A stretch of 64,000 bases of DNA from Lasiosphaeris hirsuta (GCA_030549175.1 JAUKUA010000009.1:310001-374000), one strand, 5' to 3'. Counted from the first letter of the stretch, positions 23,398-36,528 are shown. Program-made: numbers and translations. The notes: generated by a model not told the origin, from the sequence alone.

Positions 23398-24257
23398 GGT
23401 GTCTTCAAGTGTCGAACAACGTCGTGGGAGAATAGTGCTTCGTACGTCACTTGAACGAATGGGCTATGAGAGGTGGTACAGCTGCTGCCTTGTTCTAGTA
23501 CTTGACCTAAGTGCAAAAATTCAAATTATCCCCTGCGTGCCCAGACACATCCTCATGTGGATCCATGCTCATTTATCCGGGACACGAAGCGAAGGAAAAT
23601 TATGCTGTGACATGGGAGCACGTGATCGGGGCTCCAAGGGGGAGAGAATCGGTGAACGTTTGCTTGGGCGAAACCAAATCGGAGCGCCTTGTACGGATTC
23701 TTTTTGGAGGGACGCGCACATTGAGTTCCACAGGAGAAATTTCAGCGCACCCGATCGGTTCCAACTGGGCGTCTTCATATTGGGGGACACGAAAAATACA
23801 ACATCAAGGCATAACTTGATACTTTTGTGGATGAGTTACCGGCAGACGGGCACCTTTAACACCTATGGGCGACGAAATAAACGTCTGAAGTTTCAATACA
23901 GCAAAGCACCACCCCATTTTAATAGTGTGTGGTAAAGTAGTATCCCTCATTAAATCTAAATTATCCCGACAAGCTGACTCCTGGTTTGTTTCTCCGAGAC
24001 GAGACGAGCATTTCTGTCAAGCGTTTTGGCACTACGATGAGTGTGCACAATCCACTGTTTTCTTTCACTAGGGATAGTGCAGCTCATTTATCTTATTGCT
24101 TTGAAATCTTGTAGATTGAAGAGCGTCTCTGCTTTGGGGTTGACCGGGTTTACTTGTTAAGCTATTTGTCCTGGTGGAGGTTTCCCGCTGGGTTCCCTAA
24201 TGGGAGGATAGCCGAATAACCAAAGATCATATTCCAGAAAACCGTGCTGTTTGTCCA
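23398..24257. other. gene-free stretch
   Basis: Promoter region of the UstYa-family gene. Open frames here lack domains. Confidence 0.45.
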
Positions 24258-24700
24258 TTAGGAGTTTTCAAGAGCTAGAATCCTCCTTGGGCGTGTTTTT
24301 CCCTTCCCGAATGGCGTTGGAGTGGGTGCTGCTGTTGAAGTCCTTCCGCTGCCAACAGTGGCTGCTGAACAATAGCGATTTTGTTTTAGAAAATCACAAA
24401 GAACTTTCCCAACGCAAGAACAGCATTTGCAGGCCTATAATGGTGATTACTTAGCAAATTTGATACTGCACAGTGTAGGTCGGGTGTGTGTCGTACCTTT
24501 TGAGCACGATCGGCATTGTCTTTCCCCTCAATGCATGTGAGTGTCTGGGCGTCTCTGAACCTGAACTGATTATAACACGCATTGGAGTTGATGACACTGG
24601 CACAGTCGTCTGTTCTTGCTAGCTCTCGAGTGCATTCTGTCTCTTGCTGGCCAAGTGCCATTGCGAGCCAGAGCGCAACGAGCCAGAGGGGGAGTTTCAT
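24258..24700 (-). CDS. small secreted Cys-rich protein
   Basis: Two exons (24700-24497 and 24434-24258) with a 62-nt phase-0 intron encode 126 residues. A signal peptide (MKLPLWLVALWLAMALG) is followed by ETECTRELARTDDCASVIN, NACYNQF, the phrase LTCIEGKDNADRAQK and, after the intron, ACKCCSCVG and NRYC. The ten or so mature cysteines suggest a disulfide-knotted, effector-like extracellular protein. A basic Ser/Thr-rich tail follows. I recognise the general family (short fungal ECT-start secreted proteins) but not a function. Confidence 0.72.
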
Positions 24701-25962
24701 CTTGGATTGAGAACCTGAATATGCCGTAGTGGACGCAGAAGAGTTGAGGTGTGGAATCCTAGCAATGGAATGTGTCCATAAGCATCGACTGGCAGCATGC
24801 AGGTATTTCAAGAATAGACTTGGGGCGATATGAGACCAGATATACCGATCGGCTTGCTCGGTTTGTGCTGGTCTCGCCTCGGTGTGGATTGACATTAGGC
24901 GGGATTGCCGGCATCAATCACATGGGGTGCTTCCTAATTAACAAGAATTGGCATTATATCTTAAATCGCCAGGCACTGCACTTTTCCCGTCGAATGGATG
25001 GCGGGGCCCTTTGCCGCCAGAATCCAGGGCCAATCAACATTGGCCGGTGTACATCAACATAAACTTGTGGGTAATTGCCGAACTCGGCCTGCCCTTCCCT
25101 TGTTTTCTAGAAGCGGCCGCGTGGCGAGAGAGGATAATTAAGGGTGAAGTAGGCACAGCGAGTGTCGAAAGAATGAGAAAATTGGCAATCTTTTCTATTA
25201 CCCACGCTAGAATGGTATCTAATGAGGTCCCTGCGTGTCCCTTCCATAACGCAGGTAACAATGAGGTTTCCTGGCTGCCAGGGCCAAAGATTGTTGAAAA
25301 TGAACGAACAAAGATCCAAACGGGAAAAGACTGAATGTAGGTATTAAAATAGAACGTGCTGCATTTTGTTCAGAGCCTTGGGCTTCAGAGACAATATTAC
25401 GAAAAGAACACAAACCAAGTGACCACCCCTCACACCGTTTCCGAGCCTTGCTTAACCCAGTAAACAAAAGCCTGGTTTCCCTCCAGATTGCCCGCAGAAG
25501 TGGAGAATGAAGCGGGTTCGGAGCAAGCCGAGCATCACAAGCAGAGCCGCCGTCCCCGCAAGAACGAATGCCGCTGCCCGATGACTCGACCCACCTAAAT
25601 CGCGTCTGGAGCGCCAAAAGAGACTGAAATCTGCCGCTGAGCTGGGTGGCTACTCGATATTATCCCTGGTGCTAGTATGACCGGATCGTCTTATTGGCTA
25701 CAAACCATTGTCAAGCATATTATCCGCAATCAAATCCAGCCGCGCTCGGCTCTCGGAATATGATGATAAATTAATGAAAGATATCTCCCGATACCAAGTT
25801 TAGTACCCTTGCGTTAAATATGTCCTGAACCACCGGCACCTAGTTAAACGCAACTATTATCTCGGCCTGGGTCGTAATTATTAGTGCTTGTGCCCCTCCC
25901 CACTTCCTGGTTCAAACCCAAGTTGCTGCCATCAGTGAACAGACAACTCCTTCGCAATCGAA
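24701..25962. other. gene-free divergent promoter stretch
   Basis: This lies between two divergently transcribed secreted-protein genes. It contains several AT-rich patches (25630-25860) and no supported gene. Confidence 0.5.
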
Positions 25963-27292
25963 ATGAAGTGGAACGCACTGTCAGTCGCCGCGCTTGGGCT
26001 GGCCGCGCCAGCCAGCGCCCTCCTTCGGTTCGGCTGTGCCCGTCTGACCGTCCAGCGCCTGGACCCCTTGGTCAACCCCGGGATCAACCCCTCGTCCCAT
26101 CTTCACCAAATCATTGGAGGGGTACGTTTCCAAGCAGCTATTCCACTGTGTACTGCTGGGGGCCTTGACTGACAGCCACAGAATTCCTTCAATGTGTCTA
26201 TGGACCCCAAGACGCACGATCTCGCATCGCTCTCAACTTGCACATGTAAGACCTCCGCTAGCCCGAATCCCGCTCTTGTGGTACTGGAGACAGAGAGGCT
26301 AACAGAGCCTACAGCTTGTCAATTTACCGAAGATTTCAGCAACTACTGGACTGCTGTTGTCTTCTTCCGTGCTCGTAATGGCTCCTACAAGCGTGTCCCA
26401 CAAATCTACCAGCAAGGGATGGAGGGTACACAGGGCGGCATGGTAAAGCTCTCCCAAAATGCACACTCACTAGGTTCATAAAGACGTTCTCTGACATGAA
26501 ACCAGGTCGTCTACTACATGTCCGATGCGCTCTTCGACACGGCGCAAAAGTCAAAGGTCACCGCCTTCAAGCCCGGATTCCGCATGCTTGTTGGCGATGC
26601 CGGCTACCGAGAACGTGACCAAGCTAGAGATTTCCGGCAACTGACCTACACATGCATGGAAAACTCAGGCACTCGGTCCCCAGAGAGTGTTGACTTTCCA
26701 AAGGGGCCTTGCAAGGTGGGAATTATGGCCAACCACCGGTTCCCGACCTGCTGGGATGGCGTAAATCTGGACACGCCCAACCACCGAGACCATGTCGCGT
26801 ATCCTGAAGTCGGCACCTTTGAGTCTGGCGGCAGATGCCCATCTACACACCCCGTCAGAATTCCGCAACTCTTGCTCGAAACTGTGTGGGATACGAGGCA
26901 GTTTAACAACAAAGCCGACTGGCCCTCGGACGGCAGCCAGCCCTTTGTCTGGTCTAGCGGCGACAAGACTGGCTTCTCCAGCCACGCCGACTACGTATTT
27001 GGATGTATGTATCACCAAGGCTATCCCTGGAGAAGTGGAGGGGTTCGTTTTGCTGACACTCTTGGTAGGGAAGGATGATTCACTGCAAAAGGCCATGGAC
27101 GGCCATACTTATGTATCTGCTCCCATGCTCAAGACCCAGAGCATCGCCGAACAGAATAAGTGCACCGTTCCTGATATGGTGAAGGAGAACATCGACGGAT
27201 GTAAGTGTCAGACTTCCTTCGTACCGCGATCTACAGCTGACAGTTATTCTGCAGGGTTGGATAAGATGCCTGGCGACGTCATGGTAATGTAG
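25963..27292 (+). CDS. DUF1996 secreted protein
   Basis: Six exons (25963-26121, 26182-26245, 26315-26442, 26506-27004, 27069-27200, 27255-27292) give 339 residues. The signal peptide ends at about residue 19. The DUF1996 landmarks follow in order: RLDPLVNPG, SSHLHQIIGG, the C-TC-CQFTEDFSNYW segment, FKPGFRMLVGD, MANHRFPTCWDGVNLD, DHVAYPEVGTFESGGRCPSTHPVRIPQLLLET and FSSHADYVFGW. The family is extracellular, His- and Cys-rich, and of unknown biochemistry, often associated with fungal cell walls. Length and splice phases are normal and it looks intact. Confidence 0.9.
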
Positions 27293-27792
27293 AGAGCAGT
27301 CTATAATGTACGGACCCTTTTGTTGTTTGCGAGGGAGAGTGACACAGTGATTTTACGGGGTGATTTGGCACTTTGTGGAAATATGAATGAACTGCCGACG
27401 ACGAATAGCCTTGTTTCGAACTTGCCCAATGACATATGCTCGGGTTCTTGTGGTACACTGCAATTGGAACTTTCCCACCGGAACTTCTGAGCAGAATATT
27501 ACAAAGCCAATTGACGACAATCAACTTGTTTCTTCTTCGAAACGATGCTTGGACTAGAATGTATAGAGACAGTGACGAAATATGAGCCCTACGTTCAAGG
27601 CCTATGTCGTCTACTTCTGTACTTACTGCTACCCCGATCTAAACGATTCCTGCAAACAAAGAAAGGGCCGAGAGTAAAACGAGACATAATACGAGACTTT
27701 ACCAAAAGATGAGGCGAAGCAGCGCAAGTCCTCCTGCTACCGCTTTAGCTTAGTTGACTAGTTACCCCACCACAAGTATCCCAATCCGATGC
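27293..27792. other. convergent intergenic stretch
   Basis: The 3' flanks of the DUF1996 gene and the MATE gene. No gene seen. Confidence 0.5.
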
Positions 27793-30012
27793 TCACGGTG
27801 CATTGTGCTTCGGCTCGGCGTTGATGTCCTCGGACCGCATTCTAGCTTTGGCCTGGATCACTGCGCTCTCCCAGTCCGCATTATACAAGTACAGCAGCTC
27901 GAGTGCGCAAACGCTATGGTAGAGTGATATTAGCCACCAGTCCAGGGAAGAAAAGAAAAGAGTTGTGGAATAACACTCACACTGCCAAACCGCTGGTCAG
28001 ACCAGTCCATAGGCCACTCAGCTTCCAGTCAAGCACAAATGCTGTGGAGAGGCCGATGGGTAGCGCTATTACGTAGTAGGAGAACAGGTTTGCGTAGCCT
28101 CCTATCGCCTGCCGTCCAACGCCGCGAAGAATCCCGTGGGACACTGCCGCAAGAGAGTCGAAGACCTGCATCATAGCACACACGAGCATGACTTGTGAGA
28201 CAGTTTCGATGACGTCATTGTCGTCTGTAAATATTCGAGCAATGCCGCTACGAAACGTTGCGAGAACGGTCAGGTTTAGCAATCCAACAGCACACCCGGC
28301 AACAATGGCCTGCGAGAATTTAGCTGCGTGTCGGTGTCAACAGCCCAGAAGAGCACTTACAACTTTCGACGTGACGCGGGCCGCCTCGCTGACTCCCGCT
28401 CCAATAAGATTAGCGACCCGAGTTGAAGTTGCGATGGCCAAAGGAAACGGAATATTGAATGTGGTCGAGGTTACGGTAACGAGGACGCTTTGTGCGGCAA
28501 GAGTGGCGGTACCAAACTGGCCCGCAGCGATGGTAAGTATTTCCAGGACGGAAAATTGGGCTTCGATCATAATCATTCCCGGTAACGCTAGCTTGACCAT
28601 CGGTCCTGAAAATGGGTTGGCCGTTAGCTTAAGCGTCTCGAGCCACACACGACAGAACATACCCCAGTTACTAAATGCCTTTCGGCTGAAGCCGTTCCAA
28701 CACTCCGACCCTTCAAACAGCCAGACGTACAAGGCGAGCAAAATTGGCAAGAGATTTTGCGTGACTGCCATAGCTGTAGCCGCGCCAGCAAAGTGCCACC
28801 CCATTCGAAACACAAAGAACCAGTTTTGTAAGAAGCTCAGTGGCGCCCCGATAAGCAGTGTGTAAGTGGTAGCGTGGAACAAACCCTGAGACTGAACATA
28901 GCGTTTTCCACTCTCAAAGGCTGCAACACCGGGCATGCCCAAGATGAGAATACGCAAATATAGAGCTGCAAGCCTAGCCGTGTCCTGGCCCGGAACCAAG
29001 GCGGCGAGAATGGGCTCTGAGAACCACCACAGCACAGCAATGGGCACCAACAGGATCCAGAGGAGCCAGGTCATTCGCTGTGCCTGTAGCCCAACGAGAT
29101 GTTTGTGGCCAGACCCATAGGCTTGGGCACACAAGGTGTCGAGGCAAGTTGATAGGCCCTGAACAGGGACATAGCAGGTGATGCTAGCCGTCATAGTGGC
29201 GACTGGGAACGCGGACAGTTAGCCAATTGCATGGGCACACACTAGAAGCTTTGGGAGAGAGTAAGAGTCATACGGTTGACGGCAGCCAGCTCAAGCATCC
29301 CAAGACGGCCGACTGTCAGGACACTGCCGATGGTGACTGAATAGTGAAGTAAAAAGGTTGCAATGAGCGGCGCTGAGTACTTGACCAAGGTTTTGGTTTC
29401 GCGCTGCCAGCTTGTCTTGATGTTGTGGGTTGCCACAGCCTCATCCCACAGTTCGTGGACTTCATTTGGCGGCGGGGTTGGCAGACTGTCTTGGTAATTC
29501 CCGTCCAGCAAATGGGTTGTCTCCTCGGGACTATGTTGTGAGTCGACATCTCGGTGATCGCGGATATTCGTGCTGAACACATGACGGTACACCCTGTCCA
29601 CAACGCTATCCTGCCGAGTCCGGTGGTGCCTGGGTGGAATGATGTCGTTGTCGCGAAGTAGACTCAGTTCCTCAGAAAGCGATTCTTCGATTTCTCGGGG
29701 GTTGGGAACCGGACGGTCTAGTCCTGGAAGAGGCACAGAAGAGTAGCCACATCCGTACGCGACACCGTTTGGATGGAAGGCTAGTTTGGCGTCTGGTCGA
29801 GTGTCGGCATCTCTCTCAGAGTCAGTATCCGACTCACGACTCTCATTTCCCTCGTCGGATGAGCATTCTTCAATGTCGACGCGCAAGATTTCCCGGGCAA
29901 TTGGAGATGTAGCGAGGAAGGATTGGGGAAGTGGCAGGCTTCCGGGTATGAAGTTTGACAGGATTGAGTTTCGGCGGCCGTCAGCCGTGGGGCTAGGCAG
30001 TGGTTCATCCAT
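27793..30012 (-). CDS. MATE family efflux transporter
   Basis: Four exons (30012-29274, 29202-28361, 28309-27981, 27913-27793) encode about 676 residues. The open frame extends 17 codons further to a TTG, but the first ATG is at 30012. A long acidic, Ser-rich cytosolic N-terminus (about 225 residues) precedes two MatE repeats with 12 predicted helices. Typical phrases are SVTIGSVLTVGRLGMLELAAVN, CYVPVQGLSTCLDTLCAQAYG and FPLAIATSTRVANLIGAG. The yeast relatives of this layout are ERC1-type vacuolar or plasma-membrane cation antiporters exporting small organic compounds. The extended N-terminus is usual for filamentous fungi. Intact. Confidence 0.92.
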
Positions 30013-31766
30013 GGGCAAGATGGAAGGATGAATTTCTTTTCGATAGAATGGCAAGGTATCCAAATACTGAAATGAACTGAATATATTGATGGCAGATATT
30101 CGCCGGTGTACTTTATCATCTCTGGTGCATCTTTGGATCGATGACGTCGATGTGTTAGACTTGGTGTTACTCCAGATTTAACGATCGACGGTCCCTTGAC
30201 GTCGAGGGTTGCTTCTTTCTTGGGAATCAAGCCACCCAAATTGTATTACCGCCGATCTCAAGGGTGGGATAAGGTAACATCTATGATAAGCCAAACCTTT
30301 GGCCTCATATCTTAACCCACAATAAACCAATCGGTTGACATAGTCGCCCTGCAACATGGGCATGTTGCCATGTACACACACCGCCCCAAGTATATGTACC
30401 ATCCCGATCGTTATATGTTGCGCAAGGTATACAATTTCAACGTTGCGGATAGAGTGACTCGAACGTAGGTACTAAGGTAGCACAGGTAGGCAAGGTAGAC
30501 ATTTTGCGCGAAATTACTATTTTTTTCTTTCTTTTTTTCCTTGCTGGAACAGCTGGCCCAGGAGCGAGAGCGCAATACTGCGGTATATTCTCGTTTGTGA
30601 GATCCTTGACCAGGGTGTGGCTCCCACACACCGAAGCCTGCAGCCCTTGCCACGAGAAGTCTGACCAGTAGCAGCCCACTATTCCAGTTGAAGTGCATCA
30701 TTGTGCAGCAAAGCAAAGTAGGATATCTGAATCACACAAATTCCTTATCAGTGGCTATCTCCTGTCTATGGACATGTGAAGGCACAACTCTCCAGAGCCG
30801 CGAACAATAACCACCCCCCCCCCCCCAAATCTTGTAACATTCGTCGTCAACCATACGATGGAGTGAGAAAGTTGCGGCGCAAAAATTTCCGCACCTATTT
30901 CTAGGGAATTACCGGCCGAAACCTAAGCGAGACCCGGCGTGGTACTGGAGGCGAAATACTTGATGGGATACAATTGCATTTTGGAGGAAAGATAAGCAAG
31001 GGTTTCGCAATGTGGTGTTTTACGCTTGCCCAATTTCAGCAAGTTGGGCGAGCTTCTTGTTTTTTTTCTTGGCTGCGTGCGTATGTGTGAGGGGCTGTGT
31101 GATTCTGCGACCGGGTATCACAGCGGGTGCATACAATACACTATAATCCAACCCTTGAACAACTGTTAGCTTGGCAGAAGCACAGGGTCATATACCAACG
31201 ACTTCAATGTGCACGTCAAAATGCCCCAGATTTGCGTAGTATTGCACCGTATTGTAAAATGTCCTGGCCCCCAAATACTTATTTCCTCTATTTTTACCTA
31301 GATTAAATTTCCCCTAAGAATCATCGGATTTGACTGGCTAGCCCCTTGAGTAAGTATTGGGAACCATCATTCAAGGGCTGGATCGTATTCTGTCGTAGCA
31401 ACTGCACCGCTGCATGCAAAGGATGATTTGTGGCGGCTCGCTGTCTTGGCTATTGGATGTTAGGGGCTGCGACGCATGTAAACGCTGACAGAAGCATCGA
31501 AAGGATCTGACGACGTCACATCACGTTTTAGCAGCGTCTGTGGTAGGGGTGGCCATCTCAGTGTAAAAGTGTTTGTTTGACATCTCAACGTCCTCCATGG
31601 AAGGCTCTCATGACCAAAAAAGACCGCCTCGGAGCCGCTTTCTTCGACAGCACATATTAGCACGCCGTCTGATCGGCAAAAGGCGCGCTTCGAGGACCCA
31701 AAACGGTCATTTTGATGGCTGACGGAAGATGACTGACAAAAAAAATCGAGTCAACAACAACATACC
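30013..31766. other. gene-free stretch
   Basis: MATE promoter on the left. A 14-C run lies at 30814-30827 and T-rich runs near 30525 and 31060. No supported gene. Confidence 0.45.
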
Positions 31767-31775
31767 TATAAAGAG
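31767..31775 (+). promoter_or_regulatory. TATA box of the aspartyl protease pseudogene
   Basis: TATAAAGAG lies 80 bp before the ATG at 31847, so the promoter appears to have survived the coding-region decay. Confidence 0.45.
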
Positions 31776-31846
31776 GGCGTGAAAGGGCTCCCAACCTGAG
31801 AACATCTCTATCATCGCACCAGTTCTTCTGTCCGTGACTCTTCAAA

Positions 31847-33079
31847 ATGAATCTTTCCTTTCCGTTGGCCGTTTCGGCACTGGTCTTTATCGATCTAGTT
31901 ACAGCTTCAGAACCTATCAAAATCCGGCTCGGCAATAGACAGTTGCCCAGAAGACAACCGCGACATCACGCATCAGACGAGCAGAGACACCGGAGGCGAC
32001 CGTCGACCTGGATACCTGGATCCTACACAATGCCGACATGCAATGGCACACAAATATTACCGTTGGCACACCGCCGCAGGAATTCACCGTGCTCATTGAC
32101 ACGGGATTTACCGGCCTCCTGCTCCCCGCAAGCAACTGCACCCACTGCGGCAAACATAACCTCTTCGATGCTGCTAAGTCAACATTATTTAGTTCACAGG
32201 CGTTGCCCGGAGACATGTTGATCGAACTCACCTTCGGCACGCAGGCTGACAGCAGGCCTACCAACATTATTAGCACTCTGGCTGGTCATCTCGTCGGTGA
32301 CACAGTCTCCCTCAAAGGGCTTTCGGTTCCAAAACTGCCATTCATGCTGGTAGGCTACTCCGTTGAGGGGCTCATCAATCAACCGGTCGATGGAGTAATT
32401 GGCTTCAACCCTCTCGACCTGTCGCACTTTTCCGAGACAGCGTAGGGCACCACCTTCTTTTAGTCTCTTGTTCTGAGTGGAGCGGTACCGAGCGCCTTCT
32501 TTGGACTCTACCTCAACTTGGGCGACTTACACTCTCACCCCCGACAATGCCATGGCTGCTGCTCTCTACGCCACCCATCTCGCCTGGAATTGTCTAGATT
32601 GGCCTGGCGGAAGCGTGGGGCGCGCTATGTGACGTCCTTGCGAAGATCAGGCCAGATAACCTCCACTTTGCTTTCGGACCTGCGGGCCAGACCAAGAACC
32701 TGACGCTTCCAGCCGAGTATTTTAACCTGGGCGGGTATGACGGCCTTCCAGGCATCTGCCAGGCTGTCTTCATCAACACAGCGGCCGGAAAAGAGCTCCA
32801 GGATTCAGACGCCAAGGGGAGGGTTGGCTGGACAATTGATAGCCCGTTGATGAAGGCATACTACAATGTTTTCAACCAGATTGATGTCGAACAGCTGAAG
32901 TATGGGCTTGCGCCATTCACAAAAGGCAACGGTGACGTGTCTCAGGGAACAGGCACACCGACACCGTCTGGCACTCGGCACCCAACCCCACAGGAACACC
33001 AAACACCGCACCAGCCCGGGCGCTGGGCTCAATGGGTGCGGTTGTTTTGTCGGTCACTGTCCTAGCGGGACTGGTATGA
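31847..33079 (+). pseudogene. GPI-anchored aspartyl protease (A1 family), broken
   Basis: It begins with a good ATG and a signal peptide (LAVSALVFIDLVTA). The first catalytic motif survives as DTGFTG after HTNITVGTPPQEF, and LVGYSVEGLINQPVDGVIGFN is typical. The end reads ALGSMGAVVLSVTVLAGLV, a GPI signal. In between I count at least four frame changes (near 31.96, 32.52, 32.62 and 32.96 kb) and two in-frame TAG codons: 32443-32445, in the phrase SETA-stop-GTTFF, and a second shortly after FF. Both sit where Gln would fit. The second catalytic Asp region is disrupted (TWATYTLTPDNAM). No arrangement of introns repairs it. It is a dead yapsin-like cell-surface protease. Confidence 0.82.
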
Positions 33080-34112
33080 TGATGAGGTCATGGTAAGACT
33101 TTTGAGATTTAGCTTGGACACGGATGTTGTGGTCTCATAATGATGTTGGAATGTGATTACAAATATTCTAAATTTTTTATATGCGCTGTGATTCTCGTGA
33201 TGAAACAAGACCACTTTCAATCATTCCCGAAGAAGTCCGCCCGTAGGCCAGGATGGTAGGGAAAGTTGCATGCTGACCAGCTCCTCCAAAATACCTGCAC
33301 CCGGGTAAAGAGTGACTAAATGCCTTAAACTTGTCTATTTGTCTGGACTGTTTCAGGCATCTTTGTTCATGCCACAGAAATACAAACAAGGCAGTATTAC
33401 GAAGGCGCAAGCACTGTGATGTTTGCCAAGGCTGACTATCAGTCTTACAGAAGTGGGGGTGCAAGAAGCCTGTCAATCGTCCCTCGCTGCCAAGACTAAT
33501 AATAAGCACGACGTAGTATGACAACATATGCCCTGACCCGAAGTCAGGCCCTCCGACCATCTGGACGAGAGGGTGAAAGAATGCCTGGCTATGACTCTGC
33601 CGCCAATTACACCCACCAGCAAAACTTGCGTTGAGTGTTCGCATGTTGTTGAACACGGCCCCGGCGTCTTCGTCGTGCTATATTATGGTGGATTGTTGTG
33701 GTAACCCTCCTTCCATTATTTGTGGGGGGGGCGGCTCCCCCACTTTGGGCAGTGGTCAGTGGGGTTTTGAGATGAGTGGACGGAAGGCAGGAGGGAGCCA
33801 GCAGTGCCCACGTCAGATGCCTAAATCTTCGGCCCCAGTCCACATTAGGCCTGCAAGCGTGGAACAACCACACCGTCTGCTTCTCGTCAACAAAGGGCTG
33901 GTAATGACCATTCTTCAGCGATTTAAAGACAAAGGACTCCTGGACATTCAGCTCACACGCATATAGCAATTAGCGTCCTGTCCCACAGAGCTCTAACTGC
34001 TCCCCCCCCCACATGCAATCCACAGCGAAAACGAGTTGCGGCATTTCCAAAGGTGGATGCCAGGAACCCGACATTTGGAACAACCTCACTCGAGCAAGCA
34101 CCGTGCTTAGCT
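33080..34112. other. gene-free stretch
   Basis: Flanks of the protease pseudogene and promoter of the HIT gene. A G/C homopolymer pair lies near 33722-33740 and a C run near 34003-34011. Confidence 0.45.
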
Positions 34113-34742
34113 ATGGAATTACTGCGACGCGCCTTTCACTACTTGGCCAACTTAGAGTGGACAGAAAGGGTGCAGAAAACCTGTGTCTTTTGTGATAGAG
34201 CTAACTTTGCCAGCATTGTCTATGAGGTATGAAGACCCCGAAGTCGGATAGTCCAGCGCATGTTGGCTAACTAATTTTTGCCAGGACAACGACATAATTG
34301 CCATCGATAACCGAAGGCTCGCTGGTCAGTTCCATTGGTTGATCATACCCAAACCACACAATGTTCGTGACGTCGAAGCTCTCAATGTCAACCACCTTCC
34401 TCTGCGTAAGATACAATCCGGGCTGTCATCATGTCAAGCTTTAGCTGATCGGTTATCCCAGTGCAAGCCATGGACCGAGTAAAAACAAATCTACTTTCGC
34501 ACAGCTGCCCCGAGGTGCCGATGTCGGATGTCCATGCCGGGTACCACCGCGGGCGGCGACCGCTTTTCGGTTCAGTGCATTACCCCGATATCGTCTCCAT
34601 CCATCATTTGCACCTTCACGTCATTGTCCGTCCGCACTTATCAATGTGGCTCTTCAAATATCCCCCGTGGCTACCCTTCATGTGGAAATCCGACGCCACG
34701 GTTTTGCGGGACCTGACTCGAGCGAAACATAGACGGAGCTAG
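34113..34742 (+). CDS. HIT-family nucleotide hydrolase/transferase
   Basis: Three exons (34113-34226, 34285-34405, 34462-34742) give 171 residues. Landmarks are TCVFCDRANFASIVYE, a DNDIIAIDNRRLAGQFHWLIIPK core, and the histidine triad HLHLHV with His127, His129 and His131. Proteins of this layout hydrolyse or transfer nucleoside monophosphates (AMP-lysine, ADP-linked or adenylated-DNA type substrates) and are soluble. The length and HxHxH motif suit a fungal HINT or aprataxin-like stand-alone domain. Intact; the exact subgroup is not resolved. Confidence 0.85.
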
Positions 34743-36528
34743 ATGGCCTTCATTCAGCTCAACTTCTTCCACTGAAAGGCAAAATCCTCTTCTCTTGTGG
34801 AAATGACAGCGCCCTCACCTACCAGCATCACAACCGGCCGGAAGAGGTGCGGCGATAGCGCTCCTGTTGATGGTTGTGTCTCAGAGCATACATCATTCGA
34901 GTTCTAGTTCTGCACGCAAACGCAAAATCATTCCATTCGCCCTTTTTTATTTTGTTGAAGTTGGTAGAAGATGTCAGAGACACCCAAAGTAGGTTATAGA
35001 ATGGAATTCCATGGCGCAGACAATTCTTTGCCTGCCACTCATGCCTCGATTCAAGAAGTGGCAAGGGCCTGACAGAGGCGTGGCTCGTACCCTAGGTGGC
35101 AAATTCAGGCGGGGTGACAACTTGTGGATCTCGCACCATCTGTCTTTGGTCTTTCTCAACGATGTCCATCCTAGGGACTGAAGTCAGGTTGCAACAATGT
35201 TCTTTCATGCTGAACAGAGCCGCAGGGCCAGGACAATACATTACATCTTTGCATAGAGCCACCAAATTGGCCATCGACATGTGAAAAGCGAATAAAGATC
35301 CGGAATATATAGAGGAAGACGACCCGGCACAAGTCGTTCTAGCTGGTGAGCGGTTATTTGAGGGTACAGACTTCAAAAGTCCATATCCTGTTATAATTGA
35401 CTCTGTCAAAGTCGCTTGAAATCATACAAGTTTCGTCTCGATGGTCGTTTCCCTAGTTCTTCTTTCGATCCATCTCACCACATTTCCTCACCATGGCGTC
35501 ATTCATGCTAGCTTGACGGCTCTTCGTTTTATATTAACATTAGAAGCAACACTGTGACGCCTGAATCCAAGACTTAGACATTGGTAATGATATTTTATCT
35601 CAGCACGTCTCCACATTATGATTCATGCCCTGTTCCGTATCTTGGCCAGGTTCCAGCTTCTGGTGGCGTCGACAACCCCCGGCAGAGGGTTTTGGAGAAT
35701 TAGACTTTGGAGAGCAAAAAGTAATATTCTCCTCTAATTGCTCCGTATTTGCTCTATTTTTGACTCAATCTGATCCCCCAGGTAAATTACTTTCAAATTC
35801 GATACAGATGCCCAAGGAAGATTTCTGAACACTGGTAACTGCGAAGCCTTCAATCTCACAAAGGCGATGTTTCGGGCCCTCTACACTCTCCGAGTGTGAA
35901 CTTGTATCACTACAAGTAGACTGTAAAGGATCCAAGCCAGGGGAACGCAAATGCAGAGAGACCAAAGACCCACACGGAGTTATCTAATAGGAATGGTGGA
36001 TGGAGATTGTGGAGATGAGCTGATTCCGAGTTATTGAGGGTTAAAAATCATATAGCATCCTCTTCCCCCGGACTAATGAGCGGCCAATATGAACAGTGGC
36101 ATCCATCTAGGACTGCACGTCACGAGGAAACGTTGAATGAATACTGGCTTTGCTGCGGAAAAGTGGGGTTCTTATTTCGGGTTGATACCTGCCGCGACTT
36201 GGGTCTCAATGTGTTTATTACCAAGATAGGACTAGTCAGGCGTGGTTCCTGCGACTTAGATGGCTCGACAACTAGGAATTCAACAGCCACTTATTATTCT
36301 TTTTGTGTAGCAAGCCGGACATCCGAGGGAAACTGTCGCATTTCAAATGGCCCGAAAATTCCGATTGATCGGACCTCCGTAATCGCTAGCGGTACACAAG
36401 TTGCACATGTAATAATATTTGAGAATTTCGCGTCCATCGACAAAAGCGAGGTGATCAAAAGTACTCCATATCACACAGTAACAAGCCTCACGCCCTCCGC
36501 TCAACACATCAATATTTCACTTGGCATC
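34743..36528. other. gene-free stretch
   Basis: Nothing recognisable on either strand. A minus frame at 35092-35409 has protein-like composition but no domain and no exon partners. The open frame running into the next gene from 36034 starts at TTG and lacks a domain before 36529. Confidence 0.35.

Noticed and set aside
22378..24700. Ribosomal-peptide (dikaritin-type) cluster around the UstYa gene
   Set aside because: The neighbouring secreted protein has no repeated core peptides with Lys-Arg sites and no second UstY, tyrosinase or peptidase gene is near, so I do not call a cluster.
30814..30827. Poly-C run as functional element
   Set aside because: A simple homopolymer in intergenic DNA with nothing around it; kept only as a sequence-quality caution.
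35092..35409. Minus-strand 105-codon frame
   Set aside because: No domain, no signal peptide, no exon partners; cannot be supported.
36034..36528. N-terminal extension of the NTF2-like protein
   Set aside because: It starts at TTG, has no domain, and the NTF2-type fold begins after the ATG at 36529.
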